From Echinarachnius parma (taxonomy: Eukaryota; Echinodermata; Echinoidea; Clypeasteroida; Echinarachniidae): a DNA stretch of 64,000 bases. Both the position numbers and the translations under genes were made by a program. A model generated the notes under the pieces. The model saw only the letters and a program-made list of their open reading frames with translations, ran no database searches and had not been told where the DNA came from. Every line of letters begins with the position of its first letter. Positions within the stretch are counted from its first letter, which is position 1. The stretch covers positions 1 through 64,000 of the forward strand of contig JBAMJV010010660.1 in NCBI GenBank assembly GCA_037951105.1, in the 5' to 3' direction. This document shows, in pieces, positions 36,437 to 47,386 of this stretch.

Positions 36437-36793
36437 ATACATTTGTACCTCCGATCTCTCACTTCCTTTTGGCAGTGTCTCATTGTTTGTATTGTGTGCG
36501 TCTTCTCCTATTTGTGTCATATAAAGTTCTTGTCCCATGTTGGTCTCTGTTGGCATCCCCTTTTCCCCCTTTTTCCTCTCTATATTTGTTTATGTTGTTG
36601 TAGTCTAGAATGTGTTAATTTAAATGTACAATATACCTAACTATTATTTGAGGGTTCCACAAATGTACAAGCATTGCTTTTTAGTGGACCCTTCTTGTTT
36701 CCAATATGTATATCACTATTTTGTGCAAATTATCATTATTCATTTGTAATGTTTTGTTGGAAGCAAGATTAAATTGAAATTGAAATTGAAATT
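36437..36793 (+). mobile_element. LINE 3' UTR end and tail
   Basis: Follows the foldback and ends in repeated ATTGAA, the probable 3' terminus of the LINE. No gene. Confidence 0.65.
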
Positions 36794-36837
36794 AATATTT
36801 ACCGTGTATGTATGTAAACAATAAGAGATTTGTGTAT

Positions 36838-37226
36838 AAACACAACAACAAAAGTAACTCCCCCCTAATCAAAATAGCGTAACTTTTTAACAAAAAGGGT
36901 TTGGGCAACATAACTTGGCAGGAATGTTTCTAAACTTATTGGCTAACGTCTCCGTGAACATGAACTTGATCCGCCATGCCATGCATGAGTGAGCACACAT
37001 TAAAGTTTAAAAAAAATCACTTTTCAAAAGTCACAAGAGTCAACAAGTGACAATTTTGCCTTTGATGTGTGGTCCCTCATCCATGACTAGACGGATCAAT
37101 TCAATTTTCACACAGAAGTTAGTCAATCAATGTAGAAACAATCCTGCCGAGTTATTTTGCTCAAAACCTTTTCGTTAAAAAGTTACGTTATTTGATTAAG
37201 GGGGATTTATTTTTTTGTGTTTGGTT
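36838..37226. mobile_element. foldback MITE, copy 2
   Basis: Same family as 7,296-7,655: CCCCCTAATCAAAATAGCGT on the left, complement on the right, and GCATGAGTGAGCACACATTA inside. Confidence 0.75.
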
Positions 37227-37252
37227 TAATTGATCAGTATTGTTGGAATAAA

Positions 37253-37516
37253 CTCAACAAAAAAGGAAGTCCCCTCCTGATTAGAATAACATAACTTTTT
37301 AACAAAAATGTTTTGAGCAAAATAACTCGGCAGGATTGTTTCTACACTAATTGACTAACTTCTGTGTGAAAATGAAATTAGTCCATCGAGTCATGCATGA
37401 GTGAGCACACATCTAAGGAAATATTGGCACTTTTTGTGCTCACTCATGCGTGACTTAATGGCCCAACTTTATTTTCACACAGAAGTTAGTCACAAAGTGT
37501 AGAAACAATCCTGCCG
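37253..37516. mobile_element. foldback MITE, copy 3, right end cut
   Basis: Same family; the right arm stops at CAATCCTGCCG, where unrelated sequence follows. Confidence 0.7.
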
Positions 37517-38127
37517 TCTCGGTTTTTCAAATTTTCGTTCAAAAGATATTTACGATTGAAGTGTTCATATGACTGTCTACGGGATAATTTAAGCCGTGTA
37601 TAATGTAAGTGCAATAATATAGTGAATTTTTCTTTGTATTTTTGCTAATCTCTCAGCAAATTTTTTTTTAAATTAACATGACATTTTCACACATTACCAT
37701 GTGGAGGGGGCTGACCACAAAAATGGGTCGTGCCTGGGTTGGGTGGAGGGCAAATTGAGGAGCTGAACACCACCCCCTCCCACCCCAACCCATCTCACAC
37801 CACAATGAGTATTATTCATTAAATATTTGTTATTGTATGCTTATGTATTTTGTTTAATCCAAAGGGGGGGGGGGGGGCTGCAGACCCCCCCCCCCCCCCC
37901 CAGCCCCTCGGTTCCGCGGCCCCTGCCTTTAATGTTCATATTGATACTGATGTATAATTATCATGGTAAGGGTAATGATGACGAATGCAACAATTACTAT
38001 TGAGCTGGTATATGGTTGAATGATGAGGATGCAGCTGCTCCCGTAGTCAAGATTATTGACCTGCTTTGAAGTTGCATACACCATAGACCTACACTAACCG
38101 CAATGAGACCACTCAACGCGCGCTATA
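37517..38127. other. intergenic with G/C runs
   Basis: No gene. G and C homopolymers flank CTGCAG near 37,865-37,905. Confidence 0.4.
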
Positions 38128-38508
38128 CAGGGTGGCCCCCAAAAACGGAACGGGCCACTTCCCAAAATAAAGTAACAACATCAATATGTCACGGCTCGTT
38201 ATAGCGGGGCAGTACGCGCGCCATTGTTATTGTGCATTCAGCTGTGAAACGAAAGAATGGGCACAGTTGTCCGATGCCATAACGGGCAGTAAGTGCGAAG
38301 TATCGGGCAATATTACCTGGTAAAAATTGACAAAAATGGAAACCTGACATGGTGTCACTCAGAGCGCCCTAAATCAAAAACTATACGACCAAAATGACTA
38401 TTCTTGGTATCGTTTGTCATTGCAAAAGACACCCTATCCGATGGACATGTTCATTTTGTTACTTTATTTTGGGAAGTGCCCCGTTCCGTTTTTTGGGGGG
38501 CCATCCTG
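38128..38508. mobile_element. mariner-type MITE
   Basis: Starts CAGGGTGGCCCCCAAAAACG and ends CCATCCTG, with TA on both sides. The inverted repeats of about 50 bp include GGAACGGGCCACTTCCCAAA. No transposase. Confidence 0.85.
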
Positions 38509-38617
38509 TATATACCAAGCAGTGATATTGATGCCCCTGTCCAAAACAAGGTCTGCGAGTTCCAGTATGACATAGGCCAGCTGTCGGTTGAGCTGTGCTT
38601 AATGGTGGTTCTGCCCC

Positions 38618-39401
38618 AGCTTGGAGTCGATTCCGATTCCATACCCATATCTCGGTTCTGAGAAGAATCGGTTCTTTCTGAGATCGTACACATGTAATTC
38701 ATACCTGCAAAATCACACAATCACACATCGGTTCCGAGAGATAACCATTACAATGGTGCTGGTTTCTAGTAGCGCTATACCGCGTAAGGCAGGTACAATT
38801 GCGCTCAATAATAATCGATATAACAAGTAACAACATTCAAATTGAATTTTCATACCTGAAATATCAAAAAGTTCGCAAACATAGCGACATAAACAGCACA
38901 TTGCCACCATGACGTATATCGCATGCACAGGTGTTTTGCTTCGCTTGCAATGTATGCTGCTTGCATACACGAACGTACATGCTCGCCGTGGCTAGCTAGC
39001 TGTATGTTCTGTGCATGTTGGAGTCATACTTCTATATATGGGCATTGGCGCGCGCGCCACCGTTGTTTTCTTGAAATGATTTAAGACGGGGAGAGACTGT
39101 GTCTGTGCGAGACACGGCGGTTTCATGCGAATGATGCTGGGCCGCGCTATATAGTTCGCGTCTATTCCGATTATGACCGAGGAGAGTCGGGATGAGAGCG
39201 GACTCTCCTCAGAATCGACTCGATCTTGCGCGCGATCCCCCTCTTTCGCGAGTCGCATAGTCCATAGACACAGAATCGGTACTATTTTGCACATGAACCG
39301 TTATTTCGAGTACTCGGTTCTACGCTATTCAGGAATCGGGGGCCGATTCCCATTTCTGGAGTCGAGTAGAATCGGGTAATCGGTTCTGACGCCCAAGCCT
39401 G
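38618..39401. mobile_element. possible hAT-like element, degraded
   Basis: The left end CAGCTTGGAGTCGATTCCGA and the complement of the right end, CAGGCTTGGGCGTCAGAACC, are similar, and GATTCCGATTCC-type words occur near both ends. No matching 8-bp duplication was found. Confidence 0.35.
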
Positions 39402-39434
39402 TGCTATACTATCTAGTGCTAATATACTAATAGT

Positions 39435-39960
39435 CCCAGGTAGCAAGCCAACGTTGGTCCAACGTTGGACCAACGTTGTCCAATTTTTTCGGCAACGTTG
39501 GACCAACGTTGTCCGGCAACGTTGGACCAACGTTGCTTGCGTACGCCCAAACAACGCTGCTCCAACGTTGGCGAAAACAAAATACCAACGTTGGATCAAC
39601 GTTGGTCCATTGTTGGAAAGTTGTCATTTGTCAACGTTGGACCAACGCTTTTCCAACGTTGATCCAAGGTTGGTATTTTGTATTCGCCAACGTTGGAGCA
39701 GCGTTGGTTGGGCGTACGCAAACGTTGATCCAACGTCAAAGCAACATGTGTCCAACAAGCATCCACCATATTTCCAACAAGCATCCAACATGTCTCCAAC
39801 ACTCATCCAACAAGCATCCAACATGTCTCCAACAAGCATCCAACATGTCTCCAACAAGCATCCAACGTTGGTCCAGCGTAATTCACCAACATTTCTCCAA
39901 CGTTGGTCCAACGTTGATCCAACGTTGGTCCAACGTTGGTCCAACATTGGACCAACGTCT
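39435..39960. repeat. CCAACGTTGG-type tandem repeats, left arm
   Basis: Short units around the palindrome CCAACGTTGG, with several CAACAAGCATCCAACATGTC copies at 39,740-39,870. Open frames in several frames are artefacts. Confidence 0.9.
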
Positions 39961-40800
39961 CACCGTACTAAAAAAATTAAATTAATATTTATATGACACG
40001 CCTATTGGTGATATCTAGAACATCCTATCCTAGCTTTGCCTTTACCTAAGACTAACCCTAACCCTATTCCTAGTCCTATTCCTATCCATATAGTCCTATT
40101 CCTATTCCTACACTCACTACATCTACATCATCCACTCAGCTTTATATAACCTAGCTTCTGTGTTAATATTTGTTTGATGGTTGGTATTTCGATAAAGTTG
40201 AATGTTTGGATAAAGTTTTAAGAATTTACACAAATACATCATGGAAACAAACCTTTAGAATGTTTTTGTAGATAAATAACTTACATATATTTCAAATAAT
40301 GAGTAAATAATAACATTGGATTCATTCTGAACAATCAAATAACATGATTATTAATGCTGTTTGCAGTCAATGATAACCACTCATGAATATTCATGAATAA
40401 TAACCAACGTTCATCCAACGTTGAACCAACGTTGATCCAACGATGGCATACATCCTGCTTTCAGCAGCTAATTTTAAATCCTTTTATTATGCAAGGGGGT
40501 TTTGACCACCTGTGCTACGAGTAAAAAAATTACCTTTTCTAACATAACAGCTACATGTAGTGAACAACAGATGTGAAATGTTGGATTCTCGTTGGATTAA
40601 CGAACGTTTCACTGTGGGTTACCGATGTCGATCCAACGTTGCTCTAACGAGATTGTCCAACCTCCATTTCACTTTGAGTTACCGATGTTGATCCATCGTT
40701 GGTGTTGTAATATAATACAAGTAGGCGAAATGCCATGTGTAACTCTGGCATAACAATAATAAATACTGGTAAATTACAAACTTGAGTGTCAGGGTAGACT
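39961..40800. other. foldback interior, no gene
   Basis: AT-rich. It contains CCTATTCCTA repeats at 40,065-40,110 and stray copies of the CCAACGTTGATC motif at 40,405-40,440 and 40,625-40,700. Confidence 0.5.
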
Positions 40801-40982
40801 ACCCGACACCCAGAAGATGGAACCAGGGGATTATTCTGCCCCTTTCGTACGGTTGTCATCCCCTATGTAAGACCGACATTTACCTTAATGCAAAATGGTT
40901 TAACGTGCTAGTGCCAGGGTGGACTACCCAACGCCTAGATGATACCAAGGGATTATTCTGCCCTAAATGGTATTCATCTCTA

Positions 40983-41340
40983 TCACAAATCTAATCTATC
41001 CGGGGGTCTGAGACGTCGAAGTGGGTAGCGCCTGTCACGTTCTTGCGAGGGCGGCTTCACCTCACTCCAGCACGCTTCTGGGACCTCCGTTTCCTCGTTT
41101 ACTGGAACATGGATGTTACCTTCAGGTGCGCGACGCTTCTTTAGATGATGTCTGTTCCGGCGATACCGCCCACCTTTCTCACTCTGGATGTGGTACGAGC
41201 GGGGCGTTGAATCTTGAGTTGTCACTACGCCAGGTTTCCATTCTTTTCCCACTTGGTAGTACACACGTTCTCCAGACTTCAACACCGGCAGCGACTTGGC
41301 ACCCTGGTCATAGTATCGCTTCTGCCTCTTCTGGAGCTCT
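40983..41340 (-). pseudogene. retrotransposon pol C-terminal remnant, copy A
   Basis: Minus frame with LKSGERVYYQVGKEWKPGVV, PRSYHIQSEKGGRYRRNRHHL and an end rich in PLRRLRPPDRL. This is the GPY/SH3-like integrase tail of Ty3-type elements. No integrase core, RT or gag is present. It ends at a stop near 40,983. Confidence 0.65.
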
Positions 41341-41701
41341 TTCTTCCTACTAGCTATGCACCGTTGATAACGAACAGTACAGTTCTCAATAAAGCGTTTT
41401 CTGGATGGTATATCCGGTCACACATCAACCGTGAAGCTCGCCTCCCAAAATGGATTCAAATTAGCATTTCTACAACACAGGTCATGGCGAATCGAATCAG
41501 ACATACAGTCACTTTCACTTCAGACAATGCATGTTGTAATATAATACAAGTAGGCACACGAGTATAGTTGAAAGCTTACTTTATTAACTGCTTGTAGATC
41601 GATGGCCCAACTCATACATGGTTTCTTGACACCCGATAATTTACATATCGATCCTATATGGTAATTCACCGGGGATGGCGCACTTCTATTTATGATTGTA
41701 A

Positions 41702-43060
41702 TTCTACTTGAGTCCACTCATTACTGTTGGTCTAACGAGATTGTCCAACGTCTTTTTCACTGTGAGTTACCGATGTTGATCCAACGAGATCGTCCAACGT
41801 CTTTTTCACTGCGAATTACCGATGTTGATCCAACGTTGGTCCAACGAGATTGTCCAACGTCTTTTTCACTGCGAGGTACCGATGTTGATCCAACGTTGGT
41901 CCAACAAGATTGTCCAACGTCTTTTTCACTGCGAGTTACCGATGTTGGTCCAGCGTTGCTCCAACGAGATTGTCCAACGTCAATTTCACTGCGAGTTACC
42001 GATGTTGGTCCAACGTTGGTCCAACAAGATTGTCCAACGTCTTCTTCACTGCGAGTTACCGATGTTGGTCCAACGTTGGTCCAACAAGATTGTACAACGT
42101 CCATTTCACTGCGAGTTACCGATGTTGGTCCAACGTTGGTCCAACAAGATTGTACAACGTCCATTTCACTGCGAGTTACCGATGTTGGTCTAACGTTGGG
42201 CTAACGAGATTGTCCAACGTCTTTTTCACTGCGAGTAACCGATGTTGGTCCAACGTTGGTCCAACGAGATTGTCCAACGTCCATTTCACTGCGAGTTACC
42301 GATGTTGGTCCAACGTTGGTCCAACGAGATTGTCCGACGTCTTTTTCACTGCGAGTTACCGATGTTGGTCCAACGTTGGTCCAACAAGATTGTCCAACGT
42401 CCATTTCACTGCGAGTTACCGATGTGGTCCAACGTTGGTCCAACGAGATTGTCCGACGTCTTTTTCACTGCGAGTTAACCGATGTTGGTCCAACGTTGGT
42501 CCAACAAGATTGTCCCACGTCCATTTCACTGCGAGTTACCGATGTTGGTCCAATGTTGGTCCAACGAGATTGTCCAACGTCTTTTTCACTGCGAGTTACC
42601 GATGTTGGTCCAACGTTGGTCCAACGAGATTGTCCAACGTCTTTTTCACTGCGAGTTACCGATGTTGATCCAACGTTGGTCCAACAAGATTGTCCAACGT
42701 CCATTTCACTGCGAGTTACCGATGTTGGTCCAATGTTGGTCCAACAAGATTGTCCAACGTCTTTTTCATTGCGAGTTACCGATGTTGGTCCAACGTTGGT
42801 CCAACGAGATTGTCCAACGTCTTTTTCACTGCGAGTTACCGATGTTGATCCAACGTTAGTCCAACGAAATTGTCCAACGTCTATTTCACTGCGAGTTAAC
42901 GATGTTGATCCAACGTTGGTCCAACGAGATTGTCCAACGTACATTTCACTGCGAGTTACCGATGTTGGTCCAACGTTGGTCCAACGAGATTGTCCAACTT
43001 CTTTTTCACTGCGAGTTACCGATGTTGGTCCAACGTTGATCCAACGAGATTGTCCAACGT
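41702..43060. repeat. 60-bp satellite array A, about 22 units
   Basis: Each unit holds TTGGTCCAACGTTGGTCCAA (a palindrome), then (C/G)GAGATTGTCCAACGTC and TTTTCACTGCGAGTTACCGA. Because 60 is a multiple of three and the unit lacks stops, several frames stay open for hundreds of codons with a 20-residue period. These are not genes. Confidence 0.95.
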
Positions 43061-43330
43061 CCAACAAGTTCCAACGAGTTTGCAAGTTTCCGACGTTGGT
43101 CCAACGTTGGCTTGCTACCTGGGTACCCGACACCCAGAAGATGGAACCAGGGGATTATTCTGCCCCTTTCGTACGGTTGTCATCCCCTATGTAAGACCGA
43201 CATTTACCTTAATGCAAAATGGTTTAACGTGCTAGTGCCAGGGTGGACTACCCAACGCCTAGATATTACCAAGGGATTATTCTGCCCTAAATGGTATTCA
43301 TCTCTATCACAAATCTAATCTATCCGGGGG

Positions 43331-43708
43331 TCTGAGACGTCGAAGTGGGTAGCGCCTGTCACGTTCTTGCTAGGGCGGCTTCACCTCACTCCAGCACGCT
43401 TCTGGGACCTCCGTTTCCTCGTTTACTGGAACATGGATGTTACCTTCAGGTGCGCGATGCTTCTTTAGATGATGTCTGTTCCGGCGATACCGCCCACCTT
43501 TCTCACTCTGGATGTGGTACGAGCGGGGCGTTGAATCTTGAGTTGTCACTACGCCAGGTTTCCATTCTTTTCCCACTTGGTAGTACACACGTTCTCCAGA
43601 CTTCAACACCGGCAGCGACTTGGCACCCTGGTCATAGTATCGCTTCTGCCTCTTCTGGAGCTCTTTCTTCCTACTAGTATAACATCGGGTCCTATTACCG
43701 GATACCAT
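43331..43708 (-). pseudogene. retrotransposon pol C-terminal remnant, copy B
   Basis: Same as copy A with one visible residue change (KKHRAP for KKRRAP). It extends upstream with RKKELQKRQKRYYDQGAKSL, the usual sequence before the GPY-like part, until the MITE insertion. Confidence 0.65.
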
Positions 43709-44169
43709 TTCTTTACGCCATGAAAACGATCAACATATGAAGAACAGAGATATGAATAAAACACAAATAAGTGATCTATATATTCTCAAGATAAAGAATT
43801 GATAACTTATTTCGTAGAAAAAAGCAGCAAACTTACGCAAATTGAACTTTTACGGCAACCTTTCAAGAAAGCAGAATTTTTTGTAGCGCACAAACCGGGT
43901 TGTATTAACCGGACGCACCAAACGTGAATGTTTTGCATGGGAATGTCATTGACATGCGCGCTGCCACTGGTGCGCGGCAAAACGCGCGTATAACGCCTCA
44001 AGGCGCTTATTTTCTTCGGGAAATGGTGGAAAATGTTTGCTAAACATCCATTTATTATCCTCCATTAATGCCGACTTTCAAATTCAACTTTCAAAATTCG
44101 AACGTTTTTCCTATTGGAATTTGCATGTACGGTAATACAACCCGTTCGGTATTGCAACCCCTTGCTATA
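43678..44169. mobile_element. MITE-like insertion in copy B
   Basis: Absent from copy A. (A)CTAG occurs on both sides (43,673-43,677 and 44,169-44,173). The ends TATAACATCGGGTCCTATTA and the complement of GTATTGCAACCCCTTGCTAT are loosely inverted. No gene. The 'empty' copy A confirms that this is an insertion. Confidence 0.75.
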
Positions 44170-44525
44170 CTAGCTATGCACCGTTTATCGAACAGTACAG
44201 TTCTCAATAAAGCGTTTTCTGGATGGTATATCCGGTCACACATCAACCGTGAAGCTCGCCTCCCAAAATGGATTCAAATTAGCATTTCTACAACACAGGT
44301 CATGGCGAATCGAATCAGACATACAGTCACTTTCACTTCAGACACCATGTTGTAATATAATACAAGTAGGCACACGAGTATAGTTGAAAGCTTACTTTAT
44401 TAACTGCTTGTAGATCGATGGCCCAACTCATACATGGTTTCTTGACACCCGATAATATACATATCGATCCTATATGGTAATTCACCGGGGATGGCGCACT
44501 TCTATTTATGATTGTAATTCTACTT

Positions 44526-46720
44526 GAGTCCACTCATTACTGTTGGTCTAACGAGATTGTCCAACGTCTTTTTCACTGTGAGTTACCGATGTTGATCCAA
44601 CGAGATCGTCCAACGTCTTTTTCACTGCGAATTACCGATGTTGATCCAACGTTGGTCCAACGAGATTGTCCAACGTCTTTTTCACTGCGAGGTACCGATG
44701 TTGATCCAACGTTGGTCCAACAAGATTGTCCAACGTCTTTTTCACTGCGAGTTACCGATGTTGGTCCAGCGTTACTCCAACAAGATTGTCCAACGTCAAT
44801 TTCACTGCGAGTTACCGATGTTGGTCCACCGTTGGTCCAACGAGATTGTCCAACGTCCATTTCACTGCGAGTTACCGATGTTGGTCCAACGTTGGTCCAA
44901 CGAGATTGTCCAACGTCTTCTTCACTGCGAGTTACCGATGTTGGTCCAACGTTGGTCCAACAAGATTGTACAACGTCCATTTCACTGCGAATTACCGATG
45001 TTGGTCCAACGTTGGGCTAACGAGATTGTCCAACGTCTTTTTCACTGCGAGTTACTGATGTTGGTCCAACGTTGGTCCAACGAGATTGTCCAACGTCTTT
45101 TTCACTGCGAGTTACCGATGTTGATCCAACGTTGGTCCAACGAGATTGTCCAACGACTATTTCACTGCAAGTTACCGATGTTGGTGCAACGTTGGTCCAA
45201 CGAGATTGTCCAACGTCCATTTCACTGCGAGTTACCGATGTTGGTCCAACGTTGGCCCAACAAGATTGTACAACGTCCATTTCACTGCGAGTTACCGATG
45301 TTGGTCTAACGTTGGGCTAACGAGATTGTCCAACGTCTTTTTCACTGCGAGTTACCGATGTTGGTCCAACGTTGGTCCAACAAGATTGTCCAACGTCCAT
45401 TTCACTGCGAGTTACCGATGTTGGTCCAACGTTGGTCCAACGAGATTGTCCGACGTCTTTTTCACTGCGAGTTACCGATGTTGGTCCAACGTTGGTCCAA
45501 CAAGATTGTCCAACGTCCATTTCACTGCGAGTTACCGATGTTGGTCCAATGTTGGTCCAACGAGATTGTCCAACGTCTTTTTCACTGCGAGTTACCGATG
45601 TTGGTCCAACGTTGGTCCAACGAGATTGTCCAACGTTTTTTTCACTGCGAGTTACCGATGTTGATCCAACGTTGGTCCAACAAGATTGTCCAACGTCCAT
45701 TTCACTGCGAGTTACCGATGTTGGTCCAATGTTGGTCCAACAAGATTGTCTAACGTCTTTTTCACTGCGAGTTACCGATGTTGGTCCAACGTTGGTCCAA
45801 CGAGATTGTCCAACGTCTTTTTCACTGCGAGTTACCGATGTTGATCCAACGTTAGTCCAACGAAATTGTCCAACGTCTATTTCAGTGCGAGTTAACGATG
45901 TTGGTCCAACGTTGGCCCAACAAGATTGTACAACGTCCATTTCACTGCGAGTTACCGATGTTGGTCTAACGTTGGGCTAACGAGATTGTCCAACGTCTTT
46001 TTCACTGCGAGTTACCGATGTTGGTCCAACGTTGGTCCAACAAGATTGTCCAACGTCCATTTCACTGCGAGTTACCGATGTTGGTCCAACGTTGGTCCAA
46101 CGAGATTGTCCGACGTCTTTTTCACTGCGAGTTACCGATGTTGGTCCAACGTTGGTCCAACAAGATTGTCCAACGTCCATTTCACTGCGAGTTACCGATG
46201 TTGGTCCAATGTTGGTCCAACGAGATTGTCCAACGTCTTTTTCACTGCGAGTTACCGATGTTGGTCCAACGTTGGTCCAACGAGATTGTCCAACGTTTTT
46301 TTCACTGCGAGTTACCGATGTTGATCCAACGTTGGTCCAACAAGATTGTCCAACGTCCATTTCACTGCGAGTTACCGATGTTGGTCCAATGTTGGTCCAA
46401 CAAGATTGTCTAACGTCTTTTTCACTGCGAGTTACCGATGTTGGTCCAACGTTGGTCCAACGAGATTGTCCAACGTCTTTTTCACTGCGAGTTACCGATG
46501 TTGATCCAACGTTAGTCCAACGAAATTGTCCAACGTCTATTTCAGTGCGAGTTAACGATGTTGATCCAACGTTGGTCCAACGAGATTGTCCAACGTACAT
46601 TTCACTGCGAGTTACCGATGTTGGTCCAACGTTGGTCCAACGAGATTGTCCAACTTCTTTTTCACTGCGAGTTACCGATGTTGGTCCAACGTTGATCCAA
46701 CGAGATTGTCCAACGTCCAA
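44526..46720. repeat. 60-bp satellite array B, about 36 units
   Basis: Same unit as array A. 45,241-45,900 and 45,901-46,560 appear identical by eye, an 11-unit (660-bp) higher-order duplication. Confidence 0.95.
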
Positions 46721-46779
46721 CGAGTTCCAACGAGTTTGCAAGTTTCCGACGTTGGTTCAACGTTGGCTTGCTACCTGGG

Positions 46780-47287
46780 GTAGGGCATGAGCCCCTAAAC
46801 ACATACATCGTGAGCCCCCTTAGGGTTTTGCCCCCCCAATCCAAAACTGCTTCCGGCGCGCCTGCACACACACACACATACGCGAATGCACACAATGGTA
46901 TAATTTGTTGCATACGTACAGTGTACACATTTAAATAAGCTGTGTACGTGGCAAGTTATATACATATCATTTTTTTAATTTAAATCAATATAATTTACAC
47001 TACATGGTTGTTCAGTTCTTTAACTTATTTAAAATAAATCTAAGCATGTCGCATGCTGTAAGTGGTATTGGAATACATATTTCATGAATAGATTGCTATA
47101 TTGTGTCCGTTGTTTTAGTGAGTACTAGTTTTTATCCTTCATTTTGATTACCATCGATACATCATAATCTTTAATAATTTGTTCTCCTTTTTACAATTTT
47201 CTCAATGAATCCAAAACTGGTATTAAACGTATTGTGTTTGTATGAGTCCAAAATCCAGATGATTATGTTCTTCGTTATTTTGTTGTC
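46780..47287 (-). other. 3' flank/UTR of the TMEM145-like gene
   Basis: Downstream of the stop codon on minus. An ATTAAA poly(A)-signal variant lies at 47,170-47,175 on minus, about 115 bases after the stop. 46,781-46,880 looks like a noncoding repeat end. Confidence 0.4.
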
Positions 47288-47386
47288 CTAATTGAGCACT
47301 CCGGTGAAGAGTTTTGCCTCCCGGAGTTTCCTGGCCTTGGCGAGGAAATACTTCTTCGTGCGCCGATGTGTCTTTTTGTCCTCGGT
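47288..47386 (-). CDS. TMEM145-like exon 25: C-terminus and stop
   Basis: TEDKKTHRRTKKYFLAKARK, then LREAKLFTGVLN and TAG (47,288-47,290). Strongly basic end. Confidence 0.75.
   Translation of the reverse strand, partial: TEDKKTHRRTKKYFLAKARKLREAKLFTGVLN

Larger units (their letters stand above)
19105..36793 (+). mobile_element. LINE split by three insertions
   Basis: The pieces, in order, are 19,105-21,660 (endonuclease and reverse transcriptase), 29,862-about 30,248 and about 31,108-31,478 (C-terminus and 3' UTR start), and 36,437-36,793 (3' UTR end). The last ends in ATTGAAATTGAAATTGAAATT, a short-repeat tail like those of CR1/L2-type LINEs. Protein similarity resumes after each insert, which shows that all pieces were one element. 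The copy is dead; see the separate entries. Confidence 0.8.
40801..43124. repeat. segmental duplication, copy A
   Basis: 2,324 bp. Its left part (40,801-41,700) is nearly identical to 43,125-44,525, offset by 2,324 until the insertion in copy B. The copies are head to tail. The junction lies between GCTACCTGGG and ACCCGACACCC. Confidence 0.9.
43125..46778. repeat. segmental duplication, copy B
   Basis: 3,654 bp. It equals copy A plus a MITE of about 492 bp and about 14 extra satellite units (840 bp), which accounts for the length difference. Confidence 0.9.
39435..46779. mobile_element. foldback element with satellite arms
   Basis: The left end CCCAGGTAGCAAGCCAACGT is the complement of both array ends at 43,101-43,123 and 46,758-46,779. 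The left arm (39,435-39,960) is made of short CCAACGTTGG-type repeats and the right arm of 60-bp satellite. TIRs made of tandem repeats recall the TU foldback elements of sea urchins and FB/Galileo elements of flies. No target duplication was found, as expected after the internal duplication. Confidence 0.65.

Noticed and set aside
41702-46720. CRISPR-like array
   Set aside because: Units are contiguous without unique spacers in a eukaryotic genome; this is satellite DNA.
41692-46790. Long repetitive protein genes on both strands
   Set aside because: Open frames exist in several frames at once because the unit is 60 bp without stops.
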